Shown here: positions 35,449 through 50,960 of the stretch, piece by piece
How positions within the stretch are numbered: position 1 is the stretch's first letter
Layout of the letters: every line of letters starts with the position of its first letter
Source of the DNA: Nelumbo lutea
Taxonomy: Eukaryota > Streptophyta > Magnoliopsida > Proteales > Nelumbonaceae
DNA length: 64,000 nt
Direction: 5' to 3'
NCBI GenBank assembly: GCA_022828595.1
Contig: JAKGHH010000006.1
Span: 16,116,499-16,180,498 of the forward strand
The notes under the pieces: model-generated
Seen by the model: only the letters and a program-made list of their open reading frames with translations
The model's database searches: none
What the model was told of the DNA's origin: nothing
Made by a program: the position numbers and the translations under genes

Positions 35449-35896
35449 CATGGGGTGTAAATGGATCGGATCATGATCCAATCCGATCTGAGATCCGATC
35501 CTATTTGGATCACTCCCTATCCGATTTGATATATTTTATATTTATAAATATAAATATATATAATACATATATATATATATATTGTTTATTTTTTATAAAT
35601 ATGTTATATTATTTATTTTTTTATAAAAAAACATGTATATATATGATGAAAATAATTAAAAGAATACTTCTATTTTTTGTTTTTACTTTATTTAAAATTT
35701 TCTTTTAATAATTTATTAATTTTTAAAGAAAATAAGTCAGATTGGATCAGATCCAAAGATCTGACTCACTGATAAGATTTGAATTCAAATCAACTCCTAT
35801 CAAATCCAATCAGATCTTTGGATCGGATCGGTTCAACATAAACAGTGTCTGATTGGATTCAGACATACTCTGATTCGAATCCGATTTTGCATCCCT
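35449..35896. mobile_element. hAT-like MITE with GGATCGGAT-rich ends
   Basis: Left end CATGGGGTGTAAATGGATCG; right end in reverse complement AGGGATGCAAAATCGGATTC. Identical 8-bp flanks AATCTCTA lie at 35441-35448 and 35897-35904. Sub-terminal inverted 'gatccgatcc' motifs flank an AT-rich core. The ends and the 8-bp duplication fit the hAT superfamily. Confidence 0.7.
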
Positions 35897-36199
35897 AATC
35901 TCTAATTTCTTTTTTTGATTGCACACAATACTATATTCACAACCATGGTTAAAGGGAGGGAAAGAAGGAGTACAAGGGGGGAGGGTGGGGAAGAAAGAGA
36001 GAGGCATTGTTCTTCAATTTTGAGTGTTCATGATGTATAGAATCTTAAGGGAATATTAGTTTTCATTTGAGAGCCCCCTTTTTTTCTTGAACTTTTGCTG
36101 ATATATGTTTCTTAGTTGCTTAGTTTGTCTATTCCAATTTTGGTTAAATATTTTATCAATTTAAGTAATAGTTGTAGGATACGGTATCTTTGTTTGGGT

Positions 36200-36431
36200 C
36201 AATGTTTTCAAAACCGGACAGGACCAGAAAATTTGGGAACCAGTCACCTGACTGATTTCGTTTCACCCCAGAACTATCTTTTGGCAAAAAAAACGTTGAT
36301 TTGGTCAATGAACTGACCTGGGTGGTCGAACCATTCAGAACAGGCCATCCATTCAGTTCGAATGATCGGACCGTTTGACCCTGGAACCGGACCCCTGAAC
36401 GGTTTGTTATCCGATTGGGTTTTAAAACTTG
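36200..36431 (-). mobile_element. hAT-type MITE, family A, copy 4
   Basis: 232 bp, inverted relative to copies 1-3: CAATGTTTTCAAAACCGG...GGGTTTTAAAACTTG. Flanks are identical 8-mers GTTTGGGT (36192-36199 and 36432-36439). Confidence 0.85.
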
Positions 36432-36439
36432 GTTTGGGT

Positions 36440-37637
36440 AGTGGCTTTCTTGTTAGTTTGAACAACTTTTCACTCTCACTGGAATCCATCAACTTTTTCT
36501 GCATAAATTGAAATGTAATCTATGACTTCCAATTCCATATATACCATAATTTCCAATCCAAAACTTTGTTCTCACTAGTTTCTTTCATCTCCAGCTTTAA
36601 TTTGGCCAAAGACCTTATTTTACCTGATTTGTTTAGCCTGTTCTAAATGTAGAAATGAAGTGGGTTTGGAGATCACCGTTTATGTGGCCTAGGAGAGAGT
36701 TCATATGCTACTTTTCAGGTTTTTTAGAAACAGTGAGAACGGACAGAGTGACGGGACAAAACAATTTTGGAGGTATAACTGAACCGGCCAGTCCAATTCA
36801 GTTTTCTAAACACTGGTTAAAACCGTCATCCTCATTGACCTCAAAGCCTAACGTTTAAGGCAAAGGCAAAGGCCAAGAGGAAAAAAGAGAAGGTACTTTT
36901 GTTAATCACTTAATGATATTAGAGCTTAATTATTCTGGTTAACGGATCTAATAGAAAGTAAACATATTAATAGATCTAAGGCTTAACCCTACAAATACGA
37001 GTTGAAGATATAAACACTTTATCAGATCTATCTTGCCTCCAAGCCATCAAATTATCTGTCCACACATGGGATGGATTTTTACAGCCGTGATCGAATGATA
37101 ACATCCCTTCCAATGCAACAATCAATAATCACCTTAATTGCAGGAAGAGCTATGTGTCGTTATTGTGCATCCTTTTTCCTGTCGGTTAAAATCGTCTTTT
37201 CATGGCATTTTATGCCTTTTTTTTACTGGCAGGCATCAATATCCAAGTATCCAACTAACAAAAGAACGAATACAATTAACTGTACGTTGATCTTTTCCAA
37301 AACCAAAGAGATTAGTTGTTTGACTCTTTTGTGACACCCAAAAAGAGGGAAAAAAAGGAATCAACAAAAGCTGTAGATGAAATAATGCTTATATTCCAGA
37401 TTAAACATGCATACCAAAAGAAAAATTATATATATATATATATAAATATTTATAGCCTACACTTTGTACCACCATCAGTTCGGGAGTGGATGCGTAATGT
37501 AAGTTGAATTGGTCGGCGACAGACATATACCTTCGACACGAAGTATAGGTAAGTTGAACAAAGAAACCAGACTGCACCCACAATTCATAAATGATTATAA
37601 TCACTTGGACATGCAAGACATCACCAACCACCAAAAC
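36440..37637. other. Intergenic and probable bZIP 3' UTR
   Basis: The bZIP gene ends at 37638 reading leftward, so its 3' UTR and terminator should lie in 37200-37637. An (AT)n tract is at about 37427-37444. No other gene recognised. Confidence 0.4.
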
Positions 37638-41671
<4,034 letters not shown>

Positions 41672-42626
41672 TTTGCTCTCTCTAACTACTACGATACTAA
41701 AACGAAGGAAGGATAGAAAACTTGAATACTAGTTGGGACCAGAATCAAAGCAGTTACAACTTACAACTCCACTTCAGTTCAAAGTGAGTTCCTTTTCTTT
41801 CTCTTTCAGAACCTCATGAAAAGGGAATCCTGATGACTAAACCCTAAAATGCTGAAGATCATATAACCAGAATCCCTCAATAAATAGATTTAAATAAAAC
41901 TACACCACTCAGGATTCATCACCTGATTAGCAGCCCTAGATTATCCAGCGGAAGAAACATAAGGTCCCTACCTCATCGTGGGTCCAACATTTCAAGCCGA
42001 AGCAGAACAATGCCGGCAGATCAGCGCAAGTAAACGCGAAATTCAAGCCAGATTGCAGGAGGGTTCCTCTTTCAATCCAGGCTATCCAGCAAAACAAGGA
42101 CCGTCCAAATATGAGAAATTTTTCGGACGGAGAAGCCGAGGTCGCCGGCGCTCGCCCACACGAAAACTTGTCTCAAAGAACTACACAATATTTTTCTTTT
42201 CCCTATTTTTTTCTTTCCCTCACCGAGTTTCCTATCTAGATTCCGCGTAAATTTAAGTAGAATTTCATTTGACCCCAATTTCGATTTAAATTTGAGCCGA
42301 ATTTGAGTTTCATTCCGACTGGCATTTATTGATTTATTTTCATATATTTCCAATTTTCGCCCCCATCCGGTCCAATCATCGCCTTCTTTTCCGCAGATTA
42401 TCTAGGATTCTAAACCGGAAGTTTCGATTCTTGTGTCTGAAATGACTCCCGCTTTTAGAGCATTGACATGTGTGTTCATTTCATCACCTGTAGCAGCTAA
42501 GCAAAGCAATGTGTTGAAACCCGATCGAACCCTCGATTGCAGAGAGCTGCTCGGTCATTCCGATCCAACAATGAATTGGACCGGCTTTAGTTCAATGTTA
42601 AGAATGAATTGGAAGTTAGGCCGAAC
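41672..42626. other. bZIP 5' UTR and promoter region
   Basis: The bZIP leader and promoter should lie here, transcribed leftward. A donor-like GAG|GTAGGG on the minus strand near 41970 suggests a 5' UTR intron, but no TATA box or clear acceptor was settled. 42260-42626 holds nothing recognised. Confidence 0.4.
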
Positions 42627-43227
42627 TAGGGGTGGATTCGAGTGGCTATTCGTGCTCGCTTTGTTGAAATTGTGTTAGGTTCGAGCTTGAGTTCAAAATC
42701 GATTGGAGCTAGATATTTGAGTTCGAGTTCGGTTCGGTTCAAAGTTTATGAGTTTGAGTTTGGTTTGACTCGAGCTCGATTACAAGTTAAGTTTTTTTTT
42801 TAAATAATAAAAATTATAAATATAAAAATATATTTTTTATTTTATATATAAAAATTAAGAATTATAACAATTATTTATTATTATACATATAAAAATAAAT
42901 ATATACATATAAAAAATTATTTTATTTTACATACAAAAAAAAAGAATTATAAAAGTTATTTACTATTATACATAAAAAAATATTATAATGTATATAATAA
43001 AATTATTTATTAAATATTTTTATATGTATATGTATGTGTATGTATATAAAAGAAATATTAATTTATTATACTAGGCTCGATTAGGCTTGCAAGCCTCACG
43101 AGCCAAGCTTCACTGGGCTCAATTAGCAAACGAGCCCATATATCATTCTCAAGCTTGACTCGAAATTTGGTTTAAATCAAGCCGAACTCGAATAACTTGT
43201 GAGAAGCTCGGCTCGTGGCCACCCCTA
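42627..43227. mobile_element. hAT-like foldback MITE
   Basis: Left end TAGGGGTGGATTCGAGTGGC; right end in reverse complement TTAGGGGTGGCCACGAGC. Both are classic plant hAT-like termini. The flanks AGGCCGAAC and AGGTCAAAC are 7 of 9 identical. Sub-terminal 'gagctcgag'-type motifs occur on both sides of a 250-bp AT-rich core. Non-coding. Confidence 0.6.
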
Positions 43228-43375
43228 AGGTCAAACCCTAAATTGAGCTCCAAGTCAAGTTTGATCTATCAATTCAAGGCAAGCATGTACTAAATTTTAA
43301 TATAAATGTATACTTTAAAATTGCGAGTTAGATTGATTTCGTCTTAGAGTTTGAGCCCCCCCCCCCCCCACAAGT

Positions 43376-43868
43376 TTTTTCTTGATATACAATTCTGGCA
43401 AAAAGTTGACCCACCCTGCGAATCTGATCCAATCCAACCAGAAAAAATAGGGTTAGTGGTCTCATATTTAGCTACTTGAATGTGAGAATGACCCGACCCA
43501 ACTCGGAAAAACTGGGTTGGGTCATGGGTCAACCTACTGACCCTATTGCCAAGTCTAATTTAGTCTTTACTCTTTATTGTTTACTCTTTAAATTGTTAAA
43601 TGTTCAAGTTTTTTTATTTTATATTTGAAATTTTAAGATTAATTCTTTAAATTTTGGCATTTTGATGTAGTTTTTCTTTATTTTTTAAATTTCATTTATT
43701 TTTTGGGATGACCCGAATTGACCCATAGGTCAACCCTAACCCAAACATTTAGGGTTAGGGTCTAGCATTTGACAACCCAACCCAAAGTTTAATCCGACCC
43801 GTAATCAACCCAAAGTGTCTTGACCTAACCCAAACCCGACCCACCCAACTCAATTGCCAAGTCTAATT
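43376..43868. repeat. GACCC/GGGTT-rich inverted motifs, possible decayed element
   Basis: Inverted and direct copies of 'gacccaacc' and 'gggttgggtc' are clustered. The 16-mer ATTGCCAAGTCTAATT occurs at 43545-43560 and again at 43853-43868, bracketing about 290 bp. The boundaries and class are not settled. A 15-base C run sits just before the region (about 43357). Confidence 0.35.
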
Positions 43869-43869
43869 G

Positions 43870-45005
43870 ATTGTGTTTGGAAATATATTTGGCGATTGGG
43901 GGATATATAAATGGTGGTTGGTGGGGGGAATTATGGTTTACTCTTTTCACAAAATTTTATTGATTTTTTGAATGTATTTTCCAAAATTTTTATCTATGTT
44001 ATAGTACATTCTGTATTGTAATAGATACAAACCAATAAAAAATTTATGAAGTGGAGAAATTTATAAAATCCTCAAAAAAAAAATGTGATATGCTAATATT
44101 TGGTTTTAATTGAATTATAATCATTTGAACTGATTTTGCACATTGAGCCTTAATTCTGGAAAATATAAATACGAAATATATACAATACAAATACAAAGTG
44201 TAAAATAAAGTATATAAGGTTTTGCTTTATACATGTTTATATTTGTACTGGAAAAGAATACAAGTACAAAAATATGCATAGTGTAAAACCTTATATTTTA
44301 TATTTTTAAACTATATATTTGTATTTAGCCTCATGAATTAAACAAAAATGATCAAAATATTATAATATTATAAAATGAATTAAGACAAGCCAGTGCCTTA
44401 CATAACCTTACATGAATTTACATGGACAAATTCAAATAGAGTAATAATTCTATCCTCGTCATGATTTGAACCTGTCAATGTGACTTTTTAATATTTGGTG
44501 ATAATTTAATTTGTTTCATAGCATTATTTATTTCGCGTCAATGTCCGACGACGGTGGGATCCAACACTTTTTCCTTCAGCATGCATTTGTTGGGACGAAA
44601 ATTTTGAATATTCCCTACAGTGGACTTTATCCATTTATTTTACCCCAAACTTTGGATTTTGTAATAAAATCGACAAAATAAATATTATATATTTTAAAAA
44701 TATTGTTTACACTGTAAGATGCCGACGTGAAAATGGACCCTGATTTAAAACGATTTTGCATATTCTCCGTGTGTTATTCGGTTATGCATTGATCGTTCTA
44801 TAGTTAATGAATTGATTGATCGTCTCCTTGTCCCTATCGTTGAAACTTACAAGTAATCCAAATTTGCGTTTGTGTTACTTTATAAGTTGTATCTATGGTT
44901 AAGAAAATCTGGTATTCGATCATTACGAAGCATCTAGGTTCCTCCATGTTTGATATCGTTGTCAAAATGTTAATATAGCCATTTTGACATGAAATTTGTT
45001 TTATT
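43870..45005. other. Intergenic
   Basis: AT-rich. No gene or element recognised. Confidence 0.4.
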
Positions 45006-45013
45006 GGTATAAT

Positions 45014-45256
45014 TATGGTTTTCGAAATTGGATTGGACCAAGCTTTATTTTACTCCAGAACTACTATTTGGCCATATCTTGTTGACCTAGGTGGTTAAAT
45101 CATTCGAATCGTCCAATGATTTTGGTCTTGTTTTTAATTTTTTATTTTTTTGTCAGAATGGGCCGGGTCATTCATTCGGTTCGAATGATTGGACCGTTTA
45201 ACCTGGAAACTTGACCCTTGACAGGTCCGTTGTCTGGTTTAGTTTTAAAAACCTTA
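45014..45256 (-). mobile_element. hAT-type MITE, family A, copy 5
   Basis: 243 bp, TATGGTTTTCGAAATTGG...TTTTAAAAACCTTA. Flanks are identical 8-mers GGTATAAT (45006-45013 and 45257-45264). The internal 'cattcggttcgaatgattgg' matches copy 4. Confidence 0.8.
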
Positions 45257-45401
45257 GGTATAATGATGTTTATGCATTAAAACTTAAAGATTAAAGTTTT
45301 ATGCAGCTATGGATCATGTTGGCTGCTGTGTTGGTTGTCCGATCATGACTCCGATGCTAATTACACCAAACAATATGAAGACATGCAATAAGAAAAAGAA
45401 G

Positions 45402-45470
45402 GGGTCATTTACTAAAAATTACCTTATAGTTAGTGTTTTATTAAAACACCCTTATAGTTTATAATCCATT
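45402..45470. repeat. Half copy of a MULE-type MITE end
   Basis: 'gggtcatttactaaaaatta' and 'ttttattaaaacacccttat' match the left terminal repeat of the complete MITE at 59485-59870. No matching right end was found, so it appears truncated. Confidence 0.45.
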
Positions 45471-45695
45471 TATTTACTTGATGTTGATCTATTAAATGAT
45501 AATAGAAAATGACAGTGTGTTGACCTTAATGTTCATGATTAATTACTTGTACATGAGTCCGGATCTCTTGCACATTGATCCTAACATATTCATTTACATC
45601 AAATCAGAGGGTGCTATGACAATACCCTCTCATGTGAGAGAGTAACGAATGTTTCAAATGTCCTCCCATCTTATTTTTTTACATATTAAAATTTA

Positions 45696-47286
45696 GGGAA
45701 ATTACAATGACCCCCCTGTACTATGGGGTTTTTGACAAAGACCCTATACTTTATTTTGCGACAAAGACCCCCTGTATTATGACTGTGAGACAAAGACCCC
45801 CTTCTGTTAGCCTTTTGTCCAAAAAGGTTGTTGCAATATTTATTAATCCCTATATTGCCCTTGTAATAACTATTCGGACAATTGGGATAAAAACACTATT
45901 CATCTTCCCCGGCCTCACGATACACGAACAGTAGCGGCGATAATCCCCTCTACTTCAGATTCCTTCACATTTCTCCTTTTCTCTCTCTCTCCCCCCCCCC
46001 CCCCCCGGATCTCTCTTCTTCCCCTTCTCCATCATCTACCACCATAGTAATGTCACCATTCTGCATGTCATTTGCATCAATAATATCCAAGTCCTCACCC
46101 CAATCACCATCAACAGCCTCTTCATCATCTTCCTCTGCACCCCTCCCTGCATTATCCAGCCCACCCTCAAAGATACCTTTCATAACCCTCAACAAGGGCC
46201 AATCTCCTCCATAGAGAATAGGTGATGGAGGCATCAGAAGCGATGATACTCTCCCCTCTGGCAAGGTTGGAACATTATCTCCCAATTCAGCTACAAGATG
46301 TTCAGCAACATCTTGGAGACTATGGACAGAAGCAGTAACATATGCAAGGGGCAAATGACCATCATTCTCCAAAATCTTGACACACTCCTTGACATCACCC
46401 AAGTATAGGGTATTATGAAATTTGGCCCATCACATCATTTTTTATTTCAGCAATTCTCAGCATTTTAGATAGTTTGTCCATATTCCCTGTTACCAAATAC
46501 AGGAAGGATAACCTCTCAAAGTTCTTTGTCCTCTCTGGCACACATATTCTACAACACTCGCATTGCACTGGTGCAAGGCCTCTACCCCCAACTTATACCA
46601 GTGGTCTTTCTCATCAATCTTCTTAGCTGAAGCAACAACAATCTGAATGTTACCATTCTCAAGTGCCAAGTTGAATTGAGTTCTCTCATCTTTTACAAAA
46701 TGAAGAGCAACTTCTAGGAAACCTTTCTGTAGAAAATAGGCAATCATGGCCTGCACATAGAGCTGTGAGCTCCTGATCTTGCTCATAACCTGATCATATC
46801 TCTTCTTTAAAAGGAAGAGCTTGAAAACATACTCTATTGCATCAATTACTATTGCGTGGTTCTTTCTGTCCCGATCCAAGCAAAATATGGTGTTATACAA
46901 AAATCTTGGTAATGAATATTGGGACATCAAGGGTCTTGATGATCCCACGATCCCCATTTGGAAGGCAATACTTGATATGGTTCAGAGTTATATATATGGA
47001 GATGGTGATCGGGGAAGGGGAAGAAGAAAGATTGGGGGGGGGGGGGGGAGAGGGAGAGAGAGAGAAATGTGAAGGAATCTGAGGTAGAGAGGATTACTGT
47101 CATTGCTCTTTGTGTATCGTGAGGTCAATGAAGATGAACAGTGTTTTTCTCCCAATTGTTCGAATAGTTATCACAAGGGTAGTATGGGGATCAAAAAATA
47201 TTGCAAAGGCCTTTTTGAATGGAAGGTTAATAGAAGGGGGTCTTTGTCTCATTGTCATAGTACAGAGGGGTCTTTGTAATTTACCC
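45696..47286. mobile_element. Pack-MULE carrying an alpha-COP fragment
   Basis: Inverted ends of about 300 bp share 'aaattacaatgacccc', 'agacaaagaccccctt', 'gaatagttatcacaagg'-type sequence, 'ctcacgatacac' and 'ccttcacatttctc'. They run into a C run on the left (45991-46006) and a matching G run on the right (47034-47048). The left 9-bp flank is TAAAATTTA (45687-45695). The right one is split by a Helitron into TAAAA (47287-47291) and TTTA (59928-59931), giving a perfect 9-bp duplication once rejoined. There is no transposase. Confidence 0.85.
46020..46996 (-). pseudogene. Captured coatomer alpha subunit (alpha-COP) fragment
   Basis: Coatomer alpha is the large WD40/solenoid subunit of the COPI coat that drives Golgi-to-ER and intra-Golgi vesicle transport. 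On the minus strand it reads NHIKYCLPNGDRGIIKTLDV, 'PIFITKIF', then in a shifted frame 'CLDRDRKNHAIVIDAIEYVF', 'GQ/VQAMIAYFLQKGFLEVAL', 'NGNIQIVVASAKKIDEKDHW', and after two more indels 'GDVKECVKILENDGHLPLAY' and 'GGDWPLLRVMKGIFEGGLDN'. This is one continuous internal stretch of about 320 codons (after the WD40 propeller), with no N- or C-terminus. Frameshifts lie near 46900, 46540 and 46430, so it is not functional. No intron is evident across the captured part. Confidence 0.9.
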
Positions 47287-47298
47287 TAAAACCTGTAT

Positions 47299-47302
47299 AT
47301 AC

Positions 47303-47352
<50 letters not shown>
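47299..47352. repeat. (CATA)n/(AT)n microsatellite
   Basis: 'acatacatacatac' followed by about 40 bases of (AT)n at the 5' end of Helitron copy B, where copy A has a short TATATATA. Confidence 0.9.
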
Positions 47353-47353
<1 letters not shown>

Positions 47354-47910
47354 CGATCAAGAAAGTTTTTGAATTTTCTGATTTTTTTTTGTTTTTTTAT
47401 TCTGTCATTTTTGAAACAACCAATGAGATGCACTTTCCCAATAACCTAAATACTCTCTTCTCTTAAAATTTATCGTAAACTACCTCTCCCACTTTCTTCA
47501 GATTTATCTCTAATTCCTATTTATCTTTTAAATGATCTTTAAAAAAAATCTAAAAAGTAGAAAAATAATTATAACATAATATTGAAATTAATAATAATTT
47601 AATATTTTTACATAATATTGTAAATAACTAATTTCACTTATATCAAGTAATGATTTGAGAAAATAACTATCAAAAAATTAATATTTATTAATAATAATTT
47701 TAAACTCTTAACTTGTATTTATTATATAATTATATATACTAAAATTAATATTTATTGTATTTTAGTAATTATTTATTATTTTTTGTGATAAATATATTTT
47801 CAATGATTATGTATAAATTTATTTTGTTTTTCATTTAATAGAAAACTTTCTATAATTATTGGAGATTAAACTACTATTATTGAATTTTTTTAAATTTAAT
47901 TTATTGTACC

Positions 47911-48802
47911 TGATGCAGCGCAATCCGGACACTCCTAGTTGGCGGACGCTTGGCTCCTAGTTGGCGACGGACGGTACCTGAGGAGAGGAAGGTGAAGGAT
48001 TCCCGGGGAACTCGACAGGTTGGAACACTCCGATGCTTAAGTTAGAATACTTTGGAGAGCTGTAAGGGATGCAAAGAGAGCTAAGAGTGCAGATAGCGCT
48101 AGATCAGTAAAATTCAAGATTACCTTCGCCCCTTCAACCCTGGAGCCTCTAAATGCAGATGTTCTTGTCAAATCGGGCGTAACCACCACTGGCCCTTTGT
48201 CGTAGCCGTTATTTGTCAGGGTTGCGTAGGTGACTGTTGCAGGGTACTACCCAATTGGATGAGAGACACAACCCGGAAAGGATAGACACGCCACCACTTG
48301 TCGAGAGATGTGGGTGCAGTCTGCTAAGCTGGCAGGGACTACGCCGTCAGTCAGGAGACGTGATGCAGTCTGATGGGTACGGTCTCATTAGATAAAAAGC
48401 TTCCTGAGAACGTCGCGTTGCTTAACAGCGAGCTGCTTTGTAGCAAGCTATCCCATAGCGAGTTGCCCTGTAGCGAGCTGCTGGATGCGTCCCGAGGTGA
48501 TTCCGCCTGAGGTTGCCTTCGGGGCAGTCTTCTTGTCTAAGTATTGAAGCGAGCTGATTATCTCAGCTTGTGAGATGGGATAGACTTAACTTGGAGTATT
48601 CCCTTTCCACATATCGGGTCTCTGAGCTCGCGCTGTAGCGAGCTCATTCTGTGGCGAGTTGTAATGTAGCGAGCTGTCATGCGAGGACCTTAACAAGCTC
48701 GTTACTCAGTCGTAGCCAAGCTGTCATGCTGAGTTGTTGCTTATGTTGAATCATGTCCACGTGTCGCCTTCTTAGGAGGTCGGGTCAAATCACCCTCCAT
48801 CA
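47911..48802 (-). repeat. 3' LTR of retrotransposon 2
   Basis: 892 bp, matching 57758-58634. It contains several 'gtagcgagctg' tandem motifs (about 48430-48700). Confidence 0.93.
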
Positions 48803-48819
48803 ATTGCCCCCCACTCCTT
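48803..48819 (-). promoter_or_regulatory. Polypurine tract of retrotransposon 2
   Basis: Minus strand reads AAGGAGTGGGGGGCAAT, directly abutting the 3' LTR and matching element 1's tract. Confidence 0.75.
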
Positions 48820-49126
48820 GGGCTAAGGATTTTATCCTAGCGCGAGGAGTTCATGGAGTGTGACAAGTGGAATTGACCCGAAACTCAAACTTGATTGACC
48901 AATCGCATTAAATACACATACAGATGTCAAGCGATTTCTGGATTTTTCAAATGCCAAAAAGTGCACCAAAACGGCCCTCACCTCCGGAAGTCGTGCATCC
49001 GGCATTACCTTAATCATGGAAGATGTGCAGCCAGTCACATTTCGGTTTCAAAAGGCATGCGGTTAGCTTGACTGCGAACCGTCGGATTCGCCTTAATCTG
49101 AGTCATCGGTTTGTGGGCACAAAGGC

Positions 49127-49134
49127 TATAAATA
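49127..49134 (+). promoter_or_regulatory. TATA box of the antisense gene in retrotransposon 2
   Basis: TATAAATA within 'ggctataaataggagg', 159 bases upstream of the ATG at 49286. It is the counterpart of 8644 in element 1. Confidence 0.55.
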
Positions 49135-49285
49135 GGAGGGCCTCAGGCCTCATTTCCTTCATGCCAACTTGCCTTGCCTTCGAATTCTAAGGTCGCACCT
49201 TCACCTAGCTGCTCGAGCTCTTCTCTTGTTCACACCGTCTTTTCAGTTCAACTTTTTCCTGGTGAGTCTTATCGCTTTGTCAGCA

Positions 49286-50960
49286 ATGTCAGGGTACCCA
49301 TACAATGTCTTTCCCCAGGGTGGTAACCAAGATGACGCTCCTTCAAGCTCAGGGAGAGCTTGGGGGCAGGCTCTGAAGGCTTGGGGGGCCTTCGACGAAA
49401 TGGCTTCCACCTACCGGGGTAGGAAGCCGGACAGCTTTGGTCCTTCCTCCATGTCGATGGAGAGACTCAGGACCTTGGTCCTTCAATTCAACCTTCCCAG
49501 AAACCTCATCTATAGTCTCTCATTCGGTGACTATCCTTGGGAACACGGTCACGATGAGATCGTGATCTTCCAGGAACAGCACATCGCTGGCCTTCATCTT
49601 CCTCTACATCCTCTAATAGTGGAGGTTTTAAACCACTTTAATGTTACCATAGACCATCTTCACCCCAACTCAATCCGAAATGTAGTTGGGACAATTTCTT
49701 TAGTTTATGAATATTGTCTTCCTCTTGACCTCGACATCTTCTCCACCATCCTTTCTATCAAGAATGCTTCCCCCGAAGTGCCTCCAGAAAGGCGTCCCTA
49801 ATATTTCTCTCCCCATCCCGGCTTCAAGCTCCTGCACGAACTGCTGAACAGGATCCCGACATGGAAACAGGAATATTTTATAGTTCGCAACCCCGAAGGG
49901 TGGCCCTTCCCAACCCACTGGAGGGCCACCATCCAAGATTTGAGTGTTTACTTGGATCCCAAAGTTCAGGAAATGCTGCAATCCTGGGCAGCAGTTGGCT
50001 TCCATTGGTTGGACTACTTGACCGAGGACAAGCTCGCGTAGGCCAGCCTGAGCCTCGGTAGGTTGCCTTTTGGGTCACACAATGCCTTGTAATTTTTTTG
50101 CTGGACTAATGCGTTGTGATTTTTGGCAGCCAACATGTCTGGTGTAGACGCACGCCGCCTTCTGTCAAGCAACCAGAAGTGTAGGGCAAAGAGGTCGCAC
50201 CCTGACCAAGCTTCCACTTCCGCTTCGCAAAGGAGCCCGAAGGGGGTCACCCACGAGGAGGTAGCCAGCTGGGGAGGGATGGACCCCAAGTAGCTCTACA
50301 GGCTAGCCTCCGCTCACTGCATGGTGGTAAGTGGCTACTTTTTTCTTTTTTTTTTTTCCCTTCTTGTCCTTCTTTTTTCTTTTTTTGACCTCGACCTTTT
50401 GTTGGTAGGTGAACTCCGTCATTCACGCCATGGCCCTCAAGACCAACATTCACTCCGGTGACACTTACCACCAGGGCGAGCTCGACCAAGCCGGAGGTGA
50501 AGTCCTTCAAGCTCGCAAGGGGAGCGAGGCCCAGGAGTTGCTCGTCTGGGACCAGGAAGCACAAATCGCCCGACTATCTGTGGAGAGCGCTCGCTACCGG
50601 GAGGAGTCATCGAGGGTGATAGCGGAGAGGGAGCTCCTTCGCCAGTAGGTCCAGGACTTGAAGTCCACGCTTCAGGATCGAACTCGGAACTTCGACGCCA
50701 TGGTGGAGGCTAAGCGAGCTAAGGCAATGTGGGACTTCAAGGACTCCTAGGAGTACCATGATCTCCAGGTGGAGTATGGCTCGAGCTCCTATCGTTCTGG
50801 ATTCAAGCTCTGCCATTGGCTGGTCTAGAAGAAGTTCTTCGGGCTCAACCTTGAGGGCATAACGATGAAGGGCCTGGATCCAGAGACAGCGGACGTGGCA
50901 GAGGAGGAGGAGCCTGACTCTTCGGAGGATGATGAGAACGTGGAGGCGGTGGATCCTTGA
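49286..50960 (+). pseudogene. Antisense extra gene of element 2: Transposase_28-like, intron-containing
   Basis: Opposite in orientation to gag-pol. Exon 1 is 49286-50057, intron 1 is 50058-50129, exon 2 is 50130-50326, intron 2 is 50327-50408 and exon 3 is 50409-50960; both introns are GT-AG and sit where element 1 has them. Exon 1 runs from MSGYPYNVFPQGG through 'LPLHPLIVEVLNHFNVTIDH', 'NSIRNVVGTISLVYEYCLPL', a stop at 49799-49801, then 'YFIVRNPEGWPFPTHWRATI'. Exon 3 is Glu/Arg-rich and probably coiled-coil ('EEVASW'-like start upstream, then 'RLSVESARYREESSRVIAER'), and ends 'EEEEPDSSEDDENVEAVDP'. Exon 1 also extends in frame to an ATG at 49169, but the later ATG matches element 1. It is broken by several stops. 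Function unknown. Confidence 0.72.

Noticed and set aside
43545..43868. 16-bp direct repeats as the target duplication of a transposon
   Set aside because: No convincing inverted or LTR ends lie next to them; may be internal duplication within a decayed repeat.
46821..47082. Plus-strand frames over the alpha-COP fragment
   Set aside because: Antisense of the captured coding sequence and of the G-rich terminal repeat.
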